Source: Pseudoips prasinana
Taxonomy: Eukaryota; Arthropoda; Insecta; Lepidoptera; Nolidae
Direction of reading: 5' to 3'
NCBI GenBank assembly: GCA_951640165.1
Contig: OX621240.1
Location: 12,040,713 to 12,104,712, forward strand
DNA length: 64,000 bases
Part shown: piece after piece, positions 21,700-31,829 of the stretch
How positions within the stretch are numbered: position 1 is the stretch's first letter
Layout: each line of letters starts with the position of its first letter
Translations under genes and position numbers: made by a program
The notes under the pieces: generated by a model
What the model was told of the DNA's origin: nothing
What the model saw: only the letters and a program-made list of their open reading frames with translations
The model's database searches: none

Positions 21700-21782
21700 A
21701 TCTGGTTTTTATTATCTCGACCACAATATTTCGTGATAATGTTATGCTTCGATTTGGTGCAATAAAGTGTTATCTATCTATT
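21700..21782 (+). mobile_element. LINE 3' end with (TATC)n tail
   Basis: 'TTCGATTTGGTGCAATAAAG' followed by 'TGTTATCTATCTATTTC' has the form of a short polyadenylated LINE end. Confidence 0.5.
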
Positions 21783-21857
21783 TCACTAATATCCATAAAT
21801 TTAATGAAATATTATTAGGGCCGGGGGTATAAAATATTTAAACACATACACACTAAC

Positions 21858-22054
21858 CTGCATTGCATTAGGCCGTTTACAATTCTTAGTTTCCTCATTT
21901 TCTCTCAACGGTGGGCAACCTTGTTCCTCAGAAGCTTTTCCGTATTGCGCCACTTGTATACTAATGCTGGTACCCCGAGGGCACGCCAGGGAGACGGCCG
22001 TCTCGTCATTGCAGACGGATCTTTGCACCACTTTTAAAGTATCCAGTAAGAGAG
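21858..22054 (-). CDS. Host gene exon: N-terminal half of SUEL-type lectin domain
   Basis: On the minus strand 'TTTTTTGTTTCAG' forms the acceptor and GTTAGT (plus 21852-21857) the donor. The 197-bp exon carries 2 nt of a split codon, then 65 codons. They include VCNDETAVSLACPRGTSI, SIQVAQYGKASEEQGCPP and NCKRPNAMQ. This matches the first half of a SUEL/Gal_Lectin domain: 'C.....LSCP.GT.I.I..A.YG' and then the C..P.A.Q hinge. The donor is phase 0, matching the acceptor phase of the exon at 14279-14417. The two outer junctions are both phase 1, the class 1-1 arrangement typical of shuffled extracellular modules. Cysteine spacing is intact, so the gene looks functional. The upstream (signal peptide) exon was not found. 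Confidence 0.88.
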
Positions 22055-22059
22055 CTGAA

Positions 22060-22200
22060 ACAAAAAATAAGATAAGATAAATACACTTTATTGTACACCA
22101 TTATACATAATAGTTACAGGATCTCAAATAATTAAAAAAAAGGTTCAATAGGCGGTCTTATCGCTTAAAGCGATCTCTTCCAGACAACCTTCAGTTGGTC
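22060..22200 (-). mobile_element. LINE 3' end, minus orientation
   Basis: The minus strand reads 'TGGAAGAGATCGCTTTAAGC', 'GATAAGACCGCCTATTGAAC' and 'GTACAATAAAGTGTATTTAT' with a (CTTAT)n-like tail abutting the lectin exon's acceptor region. Related to 18685-18805. Confidence 0.72.
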
Positions 22201-22529
22201 TTTATTGTATGGATTTAGGAATAGGGGTAGTGTTTGGTAAAATAAGATAGTGATAAAAAATGATAAGATAAAGGAATAAATAATAATAATTGAATACATA
22301 AGTCGAGCACTCCCAAATTATGTGCTGTAAGTGTAAGGCCATTTAATCAGGCATAATCGATTCCGCGCTGGTTGGTAGGTTCACCGAGCTACATGTTGTT
22401 AAGGTTCGGTGAGTCTGCCCATATAGGTACTGTGAATTTATTATGTATACTAACTTTTATGACAATTAATTACTGCCTCGTATAAATCTCTTAGAACTGC
22501 AACCGTCAAATGGTATCCGCAGCGCGGGT

Positions 22530-22585
22530 AGGCTCTCGAAGGATGACCAACGATTTTGTGAAGGTCGCTGGAAGCTATTGTGCAA
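22530..22585 (+). mobile_element. RTE coding scrap
   Basis: 'GGATGACCAACGATTTTGTG' and 'AAGGTCGCTGGAAGC' correspond to the WTDDLVKVAGS block of RTE ORF2. Confidence 0.5.
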
Positions 22586-22589
22586 TAGC

Positions 22590-22980
22590 TTTGACGGGCC
22601 TGTTGGTAATAGCTTGCCTTTTACGACGCAGGTCGTGGGTTCGAATCCCACCCAGGTCAGATATTTGTGTGCATAAACAAGACTGTTTGTCCTGTCTGGG
22701 TGTAATCACACTAATATTATAAAGGCGAAAGTTTGTGAGTGTGTATGTTTGTTACTTCTTCACGTCTAAACCGCTAGAGAGATTTTAATAAAATTTGATA
22801 TGGAGTTACACCGACACCCTGGATTAACACATAGGCACATAATTTATAAAGTTTAACTTGGGTAAAACCGCGGGGCACTGCTAGATATTTATATAAGTAT
22901 GTACTTACAAAATATAAGTAGTATATTATTATGTAGTATATAAGATATCTAATTTGCATAGTAACAGGTCTGCTTGTCCT
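22590..22980 (+). mobile_element. SINE family A interrupted by a Helitron
   Basis: The head (22590-22704) has 'CGTGGGTTCGAATCCCACCC' and 'GTCAGATATTTGTGTGCATA', and breaks at 'TGGGTGTAA'. The tail resumes at 22885 with 'TATTTATATAAGTATGTACT' and runs to 'TAACAGGTCTGCTTG'. The 180 bases between are the Helitron at 22705-22884. Confidence 0.82.
22705..22884 (+). mobile_element. Non-autonomous Helitron nested in SINE
   Basis: It starts TC after A ('A|TCACACTAATATTATAAAG'), contains 'GTTTGTTACTTCTTCACGTC' and 'CTGGATTAACACATAGGC', and ends with the stem-containing 'GGGTAAAACCGCGGGGCACT' and CTAG. Because SINE sequence flanks both sides, its ends are exactly defined. The base after CTAG is A rather than T. 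Confidence 0.85.
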
Positions 22981-23164
22981 ATGGAAATCAAATATCAATC
23001 AGTTCTTGGATCAAATGAGCATGTGTGTGAACATTATTAATATTAGGTATTATTTTATCACTATTTATTACTGCGTCGTCGTATGAAATACGCACAAGAC
23101 TGGACTTTGGGGTGGCTTTTGGACGTTTTTCGGTAGACATCAAGACTACATCGTTCGCATAGCA

Positions 23165-23370
23165 TAGCATGTTCGACCAAATGACCAAGGTTCAAATCCT
23201 GGGCCAAACCAAAAACTTTGCTTGAATATTTTTGCCCTGTTCTGTTTGTCACGAAGTGCATCTTATAACGTCGGACCTGACATTTGGGTTGTGACGACTA
23301 GTCAGTTCTGACGGATCATACGCAGTATAATATGTCCCGCACAGATAGTTCACTTCTTTTAAGACTCGCC
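23165..23370 (+). mobile_element. SINE family D, decayed copy
   Basis: 'CAAGGTTCAAATCCTGGGCC' (B box), later 'ATAATATGTCCCGCACAGAT' and 'TTTTAAGACTCGCC' correspond to the D body at 2003-2262. Confidence 0.55.
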
Positions 23371-23710
23371 CCTTGACCAAAATCGTATATCTAATGTTAC
23401 GACAAAAAAGGTAAGTTTCACCTTTACCTTCCCAGAATTCTTGCTGTTTAGTTACTAATTAAGCTACTATACGACTAAATACAGTTAGACGTAGATGAAT
23501 GATATTTAATTATTCAGTTCATTGTGATTAATCACATAAGATCTAAGGTAGCACTTTAATTACCGTGAGAATAGGGTCTATATACTTTTACCAGAATGAA
23601 GAAATATAATTAATTAATATCTAATAATTGCAAATAAGCACTTTTGATGACCGAACATTACCAAATCGTAACGTAAATAGTGGATGAAGTATTCAAAATA
23701 TAGATGTAAT

Positions 23711-23851
23711 GTGCAGACGCCAGCACATCAAGCTACCCCAACTGCCAAATTTTCCCCAATTGAAAGTGAACTTTATGCTCTTGTGATAAAGTTGAAAATC
23801 TATAAAATAAATTTGAAAGATTAGGGTAGCTGGATGCGCTGGCGTCTGTAC
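23711..23851. mobile_element. 141-bp MITE with about 29-bp terminal inverted repeats
   Basis: The left end 'GTGCAGACGCCAGCACATCA' + 'AGCTACCCC' mirrors the right end 'GGGTAGCTGGATGCGCTGGC' + 'GTCTGTAC' with a few mismatches. No clear target duplication could be read and no coding is present. The superfamily is not assignable. Confidence 0.85.
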
Positions 23852-24040
23852 TAACATTTAATTTTAATTATTTAATTATGTAACCTGAAGAATATTTTAA
23901 GCACATTTTATTGTAAAACAATACTCGACGGACGAGACTGGATCCTGCAACACAAGGTATCCTAGTGCGGGTTCCAGTTTCATCTTCAATATCTAAGTGC
24001 AACCATTTGTGAAACAATACTTTTTTATTTTATTTAATTT

Positions 24041-24465
24041 TTAAGTGCGAGTCGGACTCGCGCACGAAGGGTTCCGTACCATTTCAACTCAGACTCAACT
24101 CAAAAGTCATTTATTCCGTTAAAATATTACATTTGTGTGGAATCGTCATTTTTTTTTACCCTACCGTGCAGTGCATGACGTGGCGGCTTCTGAGAAACAC
24201 TGCCAGAAAACTCAGTAGGAATCCATTTTTATTATTATATACATTATCTATAAAAAACATTTTTGTATGGGTGCCCCCTTAAATATTTATTTTATTTTGT
24301 TTTTTAGTATTTGTTATAGCGGAACAGAAATACATCATCTGTGAAAATTTCAACTCTAACTCTCACGGTTAATGAGATACAGCCTGGTTACAGACAGACA
24401 GACATACAGCGGAGTCTTAGTAAGAGGGTCCCATTTTACCTTTTGGGTACGGAACCTTAAAAAGG
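24041..24465 (+). mobile_element. Interspersed repeat with 'GGGTTCCGTACC' inverted ends, carrying an insertion
   Basis: It starts 'GTGCGAGTCGGACTCGCGCA' then 'CGAAGGGTTCCGTACC', and ends 'TTTTGGGTACGGAACCTT'. The internal part includes 'AGACAGACAGACATACAGCG' and 'AACTCTCACGGTTAATGAG'. Bases 24083-24232 are a separate insert also present at 31081-31216. A minus-strand copy without the insert is at 28741-29000. Confidence 0.75.
24083..24232. repeat. Nested repeat, relative of 31081-31216
   Basis: 'GTGGAATCGTCATTT', 'ACCCTACCGTGCAGTGCATG' and 'AAAACTCAGTAGGAATCC' occur in the same order at 31081-31216. Probably the 3' part of a LINE. Confidence 0.75.
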
Positions 24466-25724
24466 GCTTCAGTTTGTGAATCAGAAAAATATTTTTTGGC
24501 TCCGCATCCATAATGCATCAGCTGATCGATATCCTTGCATGTGTAGTTAATCGTTTTTTATGTATTTGCATGTTGATGTGCTACACGTTACCTATTCAGT
24601 TTCATGGGCAAATTGAGCTACTTAAGTTACATCCAATATTTATGTAACACATAACACATATTTAGTTAAAATATATCAGGGGATTGGAATGAAAACTTGT
24701 GTTTGCAAACTGAACCTTTATTGGCGTTGACAGTGACAGTTACGATTACAGATTAAGATCACAGAACCCACACGTTCTTTGAGTCCCTGCGATCAGCACT
24801 GCGTGAGAGCTCACACGTGGTGCGTTTGCGGAGAACCCGCGACGAGCACTGTGCGGAAGTCACACTTTTTACGGTGTAATTTTGGTGATTTTGTAAACAT
24901 ATTACGAACCTAACGTTTAAATTCTTAATTTTTTTAATTGTATTAAATGTATTTTTGGTTGCACGTTTAGTTGCATGTATTTTTGGTTGCAATTATATAT
25001 GCGAATAACACATAAGCTATAATTTATAAATTTTAACGTGGATAAGAGTTTAGCTTAAGTTCATAAATCCCGTAGGTTTCATTTATTTTTGACTCAATAT
25101 AATACTTTAATCTTCACGTTATATCCGTTAAATAATAAAAAGCACCTTAGTTTCTAAAGCGATAGTTTAAAAAGTCACCTAAGCATAACTTAAGTTAAAT
25201 CACGCTCTGTTAATCACAACTTTAGACGCTATTAGTGCTTACCATTAAGCAAGACTTGAGTTAAACGCATTCAAGTATTTTTTCAAAACACCTAGCCGTC
25301 ATTTTCATTTTTCAGTTCATACGGAAAGCTAAAGAGAATTTTACATTGACCTAGTTAGTCGTTTAGGCTTTGCAGCCGTGTTGAGCACAGGCTAAACCTT
25401 TTCAGGCATACTATGCGAGCCGATAGATTCAATAATGAAAGCGTGTTTGAAGCTAGCCGGAATACAGTATCATTTTAATAACGCAGCTGCTATCTAAGTT
25501 GTTTGAGATTCGATTAACTGAGAAATATCTTGTACTCCAATGTTTCCAATAACTTTTTATTACTTTGTAAAAAGCTATGCCTCGTTTGGCATCAGATAGC
25601 ACTATGTTCGTTATCCCAGGATATTTATTTATTTAACTTAATAAAGACAAAACCCGTACCGCGTAAATAAATTGGCACGAGACATTAAATTAAAAGCTGT
25701 TAATAATTAATTAATATTTTGAAT
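24466..25724. other. No confirmed gene; unassigned GC-richer patch 24760-24860
   Basis: The patch 'GAGCTCACACGTGGTGCGTT' to 'GACGAGCACTGTGCGGAAGT' looks like part of a degraded element and has no domain. A Helitron-like scrap 'CGAATAACACATAAGCTATA' lies at about 25001-25045. The remainder is AT-rich. Confidence 0.35.
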
Positions 25725-25860
25725 TCAAATTTATTTATTGCGAACACAGATTAATAAAAATGTACATTTGAGGGTGTTAGTAAAATGTTTATCCCGCCAC
25801 ATCCAGCCCATTAGGGCATGCTACTGGATTTTATTTTGTTACAGATGATTCATAACCACC
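25725..25860 (-). mobile_element. Probable LINE 3' end
   Basis: 'AATTTATTTATTGCGAACAC' is the T-rich antisense of a polyadenylated tail. It is followed by 'CCCGCCACATCCAGCCCATT' and 'AGGGCATGCTACTGG'. The body is not identified. Confidence 0.4.
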
Positions 25861-26540
25861 ACCAGTAAATAAATAGATATTACCTAATTATAATAGAGAA
25901 AATGTAGCAAGGAATTGGATTAAATCGATAAGAATATATTCCCCCATGTCTTAATCAAAAGGTAGCAATAATTTCTTCACGTCTCTTATAGAACCTATAC
26001 TTACCTAAGTATTTACAAAACTAATAATATATCTTCTCGAAGAAAAATCAAACTACACAGAAACAAGTCCGAAAGACATCTGAGAATTGCTTTCACGTGG
26101 ACGAATACCTACACACGATGTACCTAATGTACTCACCTATAATCAACGAGTTTCTATGTATACAGAATATTCATATTCGTAGGTTGCCAATACATTATAG
26201 AACATTCCGGACAAGATAAAATGCCTGATTTTCTTAAAAGCCAGTACTTTCCAATCTCTATCATCCCGATGTTGTCATTTATAATGCCCTTTTTGCCTAC
26301 AAGAAATGTTCAGAGTGACTCGACAAAAGAGTAATGCCATGCTCTCTACGCAATATGGACTAATGTCTTTGAGAATGGTGGCGGAGATATGTACTTCGGC
26401 AAGGGGTAAGATTTCGCAGTTTTTTGAATGAATGAAATATTTATTTGCCAACATATAGGTACAGGGTTGTTGGGTATATTATAAATTATCCCACTATATT
26501 TGAAATAGATATGTTGTGCATTTTTTTTTATTAAATATTA
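25861..26540. other. No gene; one possible LINE tail
   Basis: 'GAATGAATGAAATATTTATT' at about 26426 resembles the antisense of a (TTCA)n LINE tail. Nothing else was recognised before the mariner. Confidence 0.4.
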
Positions 26541-26568
26541 GGTCTTTACCTATGAAATTGCCGTTCTG
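26541..26568 (+). repeat. Mariner left terminal inverted repeat
   Basis: 28 bp, complementary to 27795-27822 except for one base near the inner end. Confidence 0.95.
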
Positions 26569-26727
26569 CAGTACTGGCCATTTCAAATCAAAATAATTTT
26601 TGTTTGGCTAAGAATTCTAATTTCAAATTAATTTTATTTTAAAAACATGGATTCTTTTTTCCAAAAGTAGTCATTTCTTTATTGATTAGTGTTACATTTT
26701 CATCGCATTTCAATCTTTTTCGTCATC

Positions 26728-27747
26728 ATGGATACGTTAAAAATTCGAGTAATTATGGAATATGAGTACCGTCGTGGCAGCAACGCGGCACAAGCGGCAC
26801 GCAACATCAACGACGTTTACGGAGCTAACACTACAAACCAACGCACCACCTGTTATTGGTTTGCTCGCTTCCGTTCTGGAGATTTCGACCTGAAAAATGA
26901 ACCTCGCGGTCGTCCGAAGACTTTGGTCGACAATGACGAATTAAAGGCGGTTGTGGAAGCTGATGATACACAATCTACGGCTGAATTAGCAGCAGCTTTC
27001 GACGTTAGCGTCAAAACAATATTGGTCCATTTGCGTCAAATTGGCAAGGTAAAAAAGCTTGACAAATGGGTGCCCCACGAACTCAATGATCGCCAGCGCG
27101 AAGTACGCGTCGAGACGTGCCTTGCACTGCTCAACAGACACACAAATGAAGGAATTTTGAACCGCATTGTTACCTGCGATGAAAAATGGATTCTGTTTGA
27201 TAACCGCAAGCGCTCAGCAAGTTGGTTGGATCCTGGTTCAGCACCTAAACAATGCCCTAAACGAAAACTTACCCCTAGAAAAGTGATGGTCACTGTTTGG
27301 TGGTCTAGCGCCGGTGTGATTCATCACAGCTTCTTACCAAACGGGGTGAGCATTACTGCAGATGTGTACTGTGAAGAACTGAGCACAATGATGGAGAAGC
27401 TGGCGCATCTCCAACCAGCATTGGTCAATCGCTCGTCTCCGCTGCTCCTGCACGACAACGCGCGACCTCATACTGCACAGCAGACGGTCTCCAAGTTGCA
27501 AGAACTGGGGTTGGAAGCTCTCCGTCATCCGCCCTACTCACCAGACCTTGCGCCTACAGACTACTACTTTTTCCAGAATTTGGATAACTTCTTGGCGGGA
27601 AAAAAATTCAATACCCGAGAGGCAGTACAAAATGCCTTTGAAGAATTTGTTGCCTCCCGTCCAGCTGATTTCTTTAAGAAGGGCATCAATAAACTGCCAC
27701 TGCGATGGCAAAGATGCATTGATTGCATGGGTGATTACTTCGATTAA
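26728..27747 (+). CDS. Mariner transposase, intact (339 aa)
   Basis: The enzyme cuts and pastes its own element at TA sites through a DDD active site. The frame is open from an upstream GTG (26689), but the ATG at 26728 fits the family's start and length (about 340-345 aa). In order: an N-terminal paired HTH region (residues 1-110, with the GRP linker at 61-63), the WVPHEL signature at 114-119, and a catalytic domain with D151 (IVTCDEKWI), D243 (LLHDNARPH) and D278 (YSPDLAPTDYYFF). The last two are 34 residues apart, the DD34D pattern of mariner. The layout and C-terminal end closely resemble the cecropia subfamily, which includes human Hsmar1. I see no frameshift or missing key residue, so this copy could be active. 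Whether it is transcribed is unknown. Confidence 0.96.
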   Translation: MDTLKIRVIMEYEYRRGSNAAQAARNINDVYGANTTNQRTTCYWFARFRSGDFDLKNEPRGRPKTLVDNDELKAVVEADDTQSTAELAAAFDVSVKTILVHLRQIGKVKKLDKWVPHELNDRQREVRVETCLALLNRHTNEGILNRIVTCDEKWILFDNRKRSASWLDPGSAPKQCPKRKLTPRKVMVTVWWSSAGVIHHSFLPNGVSITADVYCEELSTMMEKLAHLQPALVNRSSPLLLHDNARPHTAQQTVSKLQELGLEALRHPPYSPDLAPTDYYFFQNLDNFLAGKKFNTREAVQNAFEEFVASRPADFFKKGINKLPLRWQRCIDCMGDYFD

Positions 27748-27794
27748 TACAAATAAAAAAATTCATGAAAAAAATTCGTTTAAATTTTTTCATA

Positions 27795-27822
27795 CAAAAC
27801 GGCAATTTCATAGGTAAAGACC
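27795..27822 (-). repeat. Mariner right terminal inverted repeat
   Basis: Partner of 26541-26568, adjacent to the TA duplication at 27823-27824. Confidence 0.95.
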
Positions 27823-27824
27823 TA

Positions 27825-28250
27825 TTATTATAGAAAAATAACCTTATAAAATGATTGTTCTACGATATTGAATGCGAACGTAGGCATATAATACAAAATA
27901 TGTTTCCAATGTGAGAATATTAGTAGTATTATAGTGAATGTAGATTTTTGAAGTGAAAACTTCTATAGGCGCGTTGTGCATATTTTGGGTGAAAAAAATC
28001 ATGAGACTCGCGTTATTATATAAATGTACAAAGAAGATATATATTCTTTGTATGTACATATATAATGTGAAGAGTCAACTATTATAATTATAGTAGATTA
28101 TTTAGATTAGAAGTGTAAAAAACAGTTTTCACCTGTGTAAGTAGTCCACAAAGAGCGTCCAGCATGTTTTTTTTTGGGTGTGTCCTACGGAATTTCTCCG
28201 TCATATGTGAATAGACTTTGATATTTTTTTTCTATCTTCCTTCTTTATAG
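27825..28250. other. No gene
   Basis: AT-rich; nothing recognised. Confidence 0.4.
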
Positions 28251-28450
28251 TATGGGCAGTGATTACACTGGTGTTAGAATTGTTCAAACCAACCAGCAGA
28301 CCTCTGATATAGCTTAACGTATGTTGTGTGATGACCGTGTCCTCCGATGCATAGAGACGCTCAGAAGTTAAACCACTTTGGCGACCACACATCTATAGAC
28401 TGACCTGAGTGATTAATCTTGCCGATAACATATGGACCGGTCAGTGCAAC
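28251..28450 (-). mobile_element. 5S-derived SINE
   Basis: The minus-strand core (about 28381-28440) keeps 'CCGGTCCATATGTTATCGGC' and 'GATGTGTGGTCGCC', with the body ending 'AATCACTGCCCATAC'. More diverged than 20704. Confidence 0.7.
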
Positions 28451-28740
28451 TGATCCTAAAGTAATTTTGTTCAAATTTGTATATTTACATGGTTGTTATG
28501 ATAAAAACTTAATTCGGTTGTATGTTTTTAGGGTACCATACCCAAATTTATATTTTGTATCGAGTCTAATAGTGTTACGGTTATATATTGTCATTATATT
28601 ATTTAACAATGATTTTAAATTCCGTAAATTTAAAGTTTGTTTGTCAAAGTCAAACTCGAATTATATATGTTAAAAATGTTCTCAAGTAAGTGAAATTTGT
28701 AATTTCTTATTGAGTAATAAAATTCTTTAACCTCAAAGAG

Positions 28741-29000
28741 TAAAACGGGACCTTATTACTAAAACTTCTCTGTCTGTCTGCCCGTCTGTCACCAGGCTGA
28801 ATCTCATGAACCGTGATAGTTAGACAGTTGAATTTTCACAGATGAGGTTTTTCTGTAGCCGCTATAACAACAAATACAAAAAATTAAAATAAATATTAAA
28901 GGGGGCTCCCATACAACAAACGTGAATTTTTTGCTCGTTTTGTAGATAATGGTTCGGAATCCTTCGTGCGCGGGTTCGACTCACACTTGGTCGGTTTTTA
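28741..29000 (-). mobile_element. Interspersed repeat, uninterrupted copy of 24041-24465
   Basis: The minus strand has 'GTGTGAGTCGAACCCGCGCA', then 'CGAAGGATTCCGAACC', and ends at 'AATAAGGTCCCGTTTTA'. It lacks the 150-bp insert of the other copy, which confirms that insert is secondary. Confidence 0.75.
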
Positions 29001-29074
29001 TTTCCTTCAATACTTATTGCTCTTAAATTCTTTTAAACATCCATGAACTATATTTTATCATAATTATTTTATTC

Positions 29075-29386
29075 ATCATCATCATCATATCAGCCGAAAG
29101 ACGTCCACTGCTGGACAAAGGCCTCCCCCAAAGATCTCCACAATTGCCGGTCTTGCGCTATCCGCATCCAGCGATTTCCAGCGACCCGCACAAGATCATC
29201 GGTCCATCTTGTAGGGGGCCTGCCCACGCTGCGTCTTCCGGTTCGTGGTCGCCACTCGAGAACCTTTCTGCCCCAACGGCCGTCGGCTCTACGAGCTATG
29301 TGCCCTGCCCACTGCCACTTCAGCTTGGCAATTCTTCGGGCTATGTCGGTGACTTTGGTTCGCCTGCGGATTTCGACATTTCTGAT
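29075..29386 (-). pseudogene. RTE LINE ORF2 C terminus with stop and tail
   Basis: From 29386 down to the stop at 29090-29092 the minus frame is open for 98 codons. It includes KLKWQWAGHIARR, RRSVGRPPTRWTDDLVRV and RIAQDRQLWRSLGEAFVQQW. This is the well-conserved C-terminal part of lepidopteran RTE ORF2 and the best-preserved RTE end in the window. A (GAT)n tail follows directly after the stop (29075-29089), as RTE elements show. The element is 5' truncated: no palm domain or endonuclease. Good conservation suggests a fairly young insertion. Confidence 0.9.
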
Positions 29387-30136
29387 TATTTTATTATTTT
29401 ATTAATTTTTCGTTATAAAAATAACACACCCTTTTGTGGTATTTTTCACGTAAATTTTGAAACAAATGGATATGAAAAAGGGGATATTCTGTTTCATGAT
29501 GATGATGGACAATGTAATAGGTGAAAATAAAGCCCTAAATACTATTTATTCGTGGTATAAAGAATAACAAAATAAAACAACATACAAAATAACACAAAAC
29601 AATTATAAAACAAATTTTGACTAAATCGAATACGACACTGATATTGAATTATAAGTTTAGGATTTTTATTTTCTTTCCATCGTAAATAATTAAATTAAAT
29701 TATAAGCTAAAAATTAGATAAAACTACTGAAACCCTATTACATTGAATAAAATATATAATTCTATCTGTATATATTGGAATATAATATATCTACTCTTCT
29801 TTTTTGGCAACCACGGAACAACCATGTAAATCGGCTCACAAATTACCCATAAATATATATGTATATGTTAATATATATGTATGTTAATACATACATACAA
29901 AAATAAAAACAAATTGATAACCTTCTTCTTCTAGATGAGACTAGACATACAGGAGACTAGACATTCCAAATTTAATTTAGAAAGAATTTAATTTGAAATG
30001 CTTGCTTTTATAACAATAAGACTTAATATCGCGTACGCATAATCGATGTCCAGTTACATTGTCTCCATTTACTGTGCCTTTTGTATAATTTTTCTCATAC
30101 AAATATCTAAATAAATAAATATCTTCGAACAACTAA
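29387..30136. other. No gene
   Basis: AT-rich; the plus frame ending at 29524 is the antisense of the RTE tail plus chance sequence. Confidence 0.45.
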
Positions 30137-30202
30137 CACACCACCATCTGATCCCAAACTAGGCAGAGCCTGTTACTATGGTAACCAGACAACTGATACA
30201 CA
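30137..30202 (-). mobile_element. SINE family A tail fragment
   Basis: The minus strand shows 'CCATAGTAACAGGCTCTGCC' and 'TAGTTTGGGATCAGATGGTG'. Confidence 0.65.
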
Positions 30203-30344
30203 TAGTCATATATTTCTAATTATGTCACATGGTTGCTTGGACTCCGTACAGTCAGTGTAGATATTGTCAGTACAATTCACTTGAAGTTTGAAGAGCATGC
30301 TATCAATTATTGACTGCTAACAAATTCTTGCAATTATTGATAAA

Positions 30345-30529
30345 CCAGCTGTGCCCCGCGGTTATACCCGCGTTAAACTGTATAAATTATAGCCTATATG
30401 TTAAACCAGGGTGGCGGCAAACTCCATACCAAATTTTATTAATATCGGTCCATCCGCTTCAACGTGAAGAATTATTAAACATACGCATTCACACACTCAC
30501 AAACTTTCGCCTTCATAATATTAGTGTGA
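30345..30529 (-). mobile_element. Non-autonomous Helitron, minus orientation
   Basis: The minus strand begins 'TCACACTAATATTATGAAGG' at 30529 and ends with 'CGGGTATAACCGCGGGGCAC' and 'AGCTGG', so the CTAG terminus has mutated. Same family as 11251-11435. Confidence 0.8.
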
Positions 30530-31080
30530 TTACAGCTAAACACAGAACAAATCACGCAAAGTTGGCTTAGAAGTAAGTTTACTAACAACTATAGCAACAG
30601 ACCAGTCAAATTTAAAGCATAAACTCAGCTTCTACCTTCTAAGTAGTTAGTTAGTGGCCCTATGGGTAACTTGGCCTTCTGTGTGACGAAAATCACGGGA
30701 CTTGTCCTTTTAAGCGAGGTGTATATATGGCAACTACTTACATAATATACACAAGCAAACAAGTAAGCTATTTAGCGAAGCTGATTACGTCACAGTACAA
30801 ATGTCTGTCTGTTTAGGCGGTAATGACAAACAGTTGGTTCGGATTAACTTTGCCAAGTTTCCTCTCATATTTCTTATTATCTATGTCAAGGTATTTCGCT
30901 GCTTGATTATTTAAAATAAAATCACTGGATTGAAGAACATACGAATTCAACTTGGTTCAAATGGACCATCCATAAGGATTCCCTATCGATCAAAAAAGGA
31001 TTATCAAAATCGGTTAGCAAACAATGGAGAAACATAGAGACTATTCCTATATACCATTACCCTTAATCCAACTTTAGTTC
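30530..31080. other. No gene
   Basis: No recognised repeat; mixed composition. Confidence 0.4.
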
Positions 31081-31216
31081 AAAATCAAATTCAAAATTCA
31101 TTCACTCCGTAAACATTTACATTAAGTGGAATCGTCATTTATTTTTTACCCTACCGTGTAGTGCATGACGTGGCAGCTACTGAAAAACACTGCTCTGAAA
31201 ACTCAGTAGGAATCCT
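31081..31216. repeat. LINE-like fragment shared with 24083-24232
   Basis: 'AAAATCAAATTCAAAATTCA' (T/A tail-like start), 'ACCCTACCGTGTAGTGCATG' and 'AAAACTCAGTAGGAATCC'. Confidence 0.7.
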
Positions 31217-31600
31217 TTCATAAAATAAAATTACATATTGTTTATGTGTGTTGACTTAGCACAACTCAATCCCAACCACTTAAATTACTTTTGTCACTTA
31301 AATAAACAGAAATTTTGTAATATGCTACACTATGTGGCTTTAATAAATCTTTTGATCTTATTCGTAGACAATTCTCTAATATCATTGAGAAATTTGTTAT
31401 AGAACCTTATACATTACCCCATAAATGCGTTACCAACTTATTTTGTGGTGACGGGTAGTTTGACATTATAAGGAATATATGATTAGGTATTCTTATGAAC
31501 ATACATATCTAATGAACATAAGATTATTCTTATATCTAGTATTTATATTATGTGTATTGCTCTTTTTATGGTATGAATCGATAATAATATAATTATTAGA

Positions 31601-31635
31601 TATTTACCGCGCGTAAAACCGCGGGACACAGCTAA
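31601..31635 (+). mobile_element. Helitron 3' terminus scrap
   Basis: 'CCGCGCGTAAAACCGCGGGA' and 'CACAGCTAA' keep the terminal stem and a mutated CTAG. Confidence 0.6.
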
Positions 31636-31670
31636 TACTATAATACATTCGATTGTATTATATATTATAT

Positions 31671-31815
31671 TGTTTCTGAGTCATGGATGTTTTCTATGTA
31701 TTTAAGTATTTATCTATCTATATAAGTATGTATATCGTCGCCTGGCACCCATAGTACAAGCTTTGCTTAGTTTGGGGCTAGGATGATTTGTGTGACATTG
31801 TCCCAAGATATTATT
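31671..31815 (+). mobile_element. SINE family B, 3' part
   Basis: 'TGTTTCTGAGTCATGGATGT', 'TATATCGTCGCCTGGCACCC' and 'GGGGCTAGGATGATTTGTGT' match the full copies at 32997 and 55178. The tRNA-like head is missing. Confidence 0.75.
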
Positions 31816-31829
31816 ATTCTTAATTATGA

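Larger units (their letters stand above)
26541..27822 (+). mobile_element. Complete mariner element (cecropia-like)
   Basis: It is 1282 bp long and flanked by the TA target duplication (26539-26540 and 27823-27824). The 28-bp terminal inverted repeats start 'GGTCTTTACCTATGAAATTG' and differ at one position between ends. One uninterrupted transposase lies inside. Length, TA site and transposase motifs all fit the IS630/Tc1/mariner superfamily. Near-identical ends and an unbroken frame suggest a recent insertion. Confidence 0.96.

Noticed and set aside
29144..29524. 126-codon plus frame
   Set aside because: Antisense of the RTE C terminus; no independent support.
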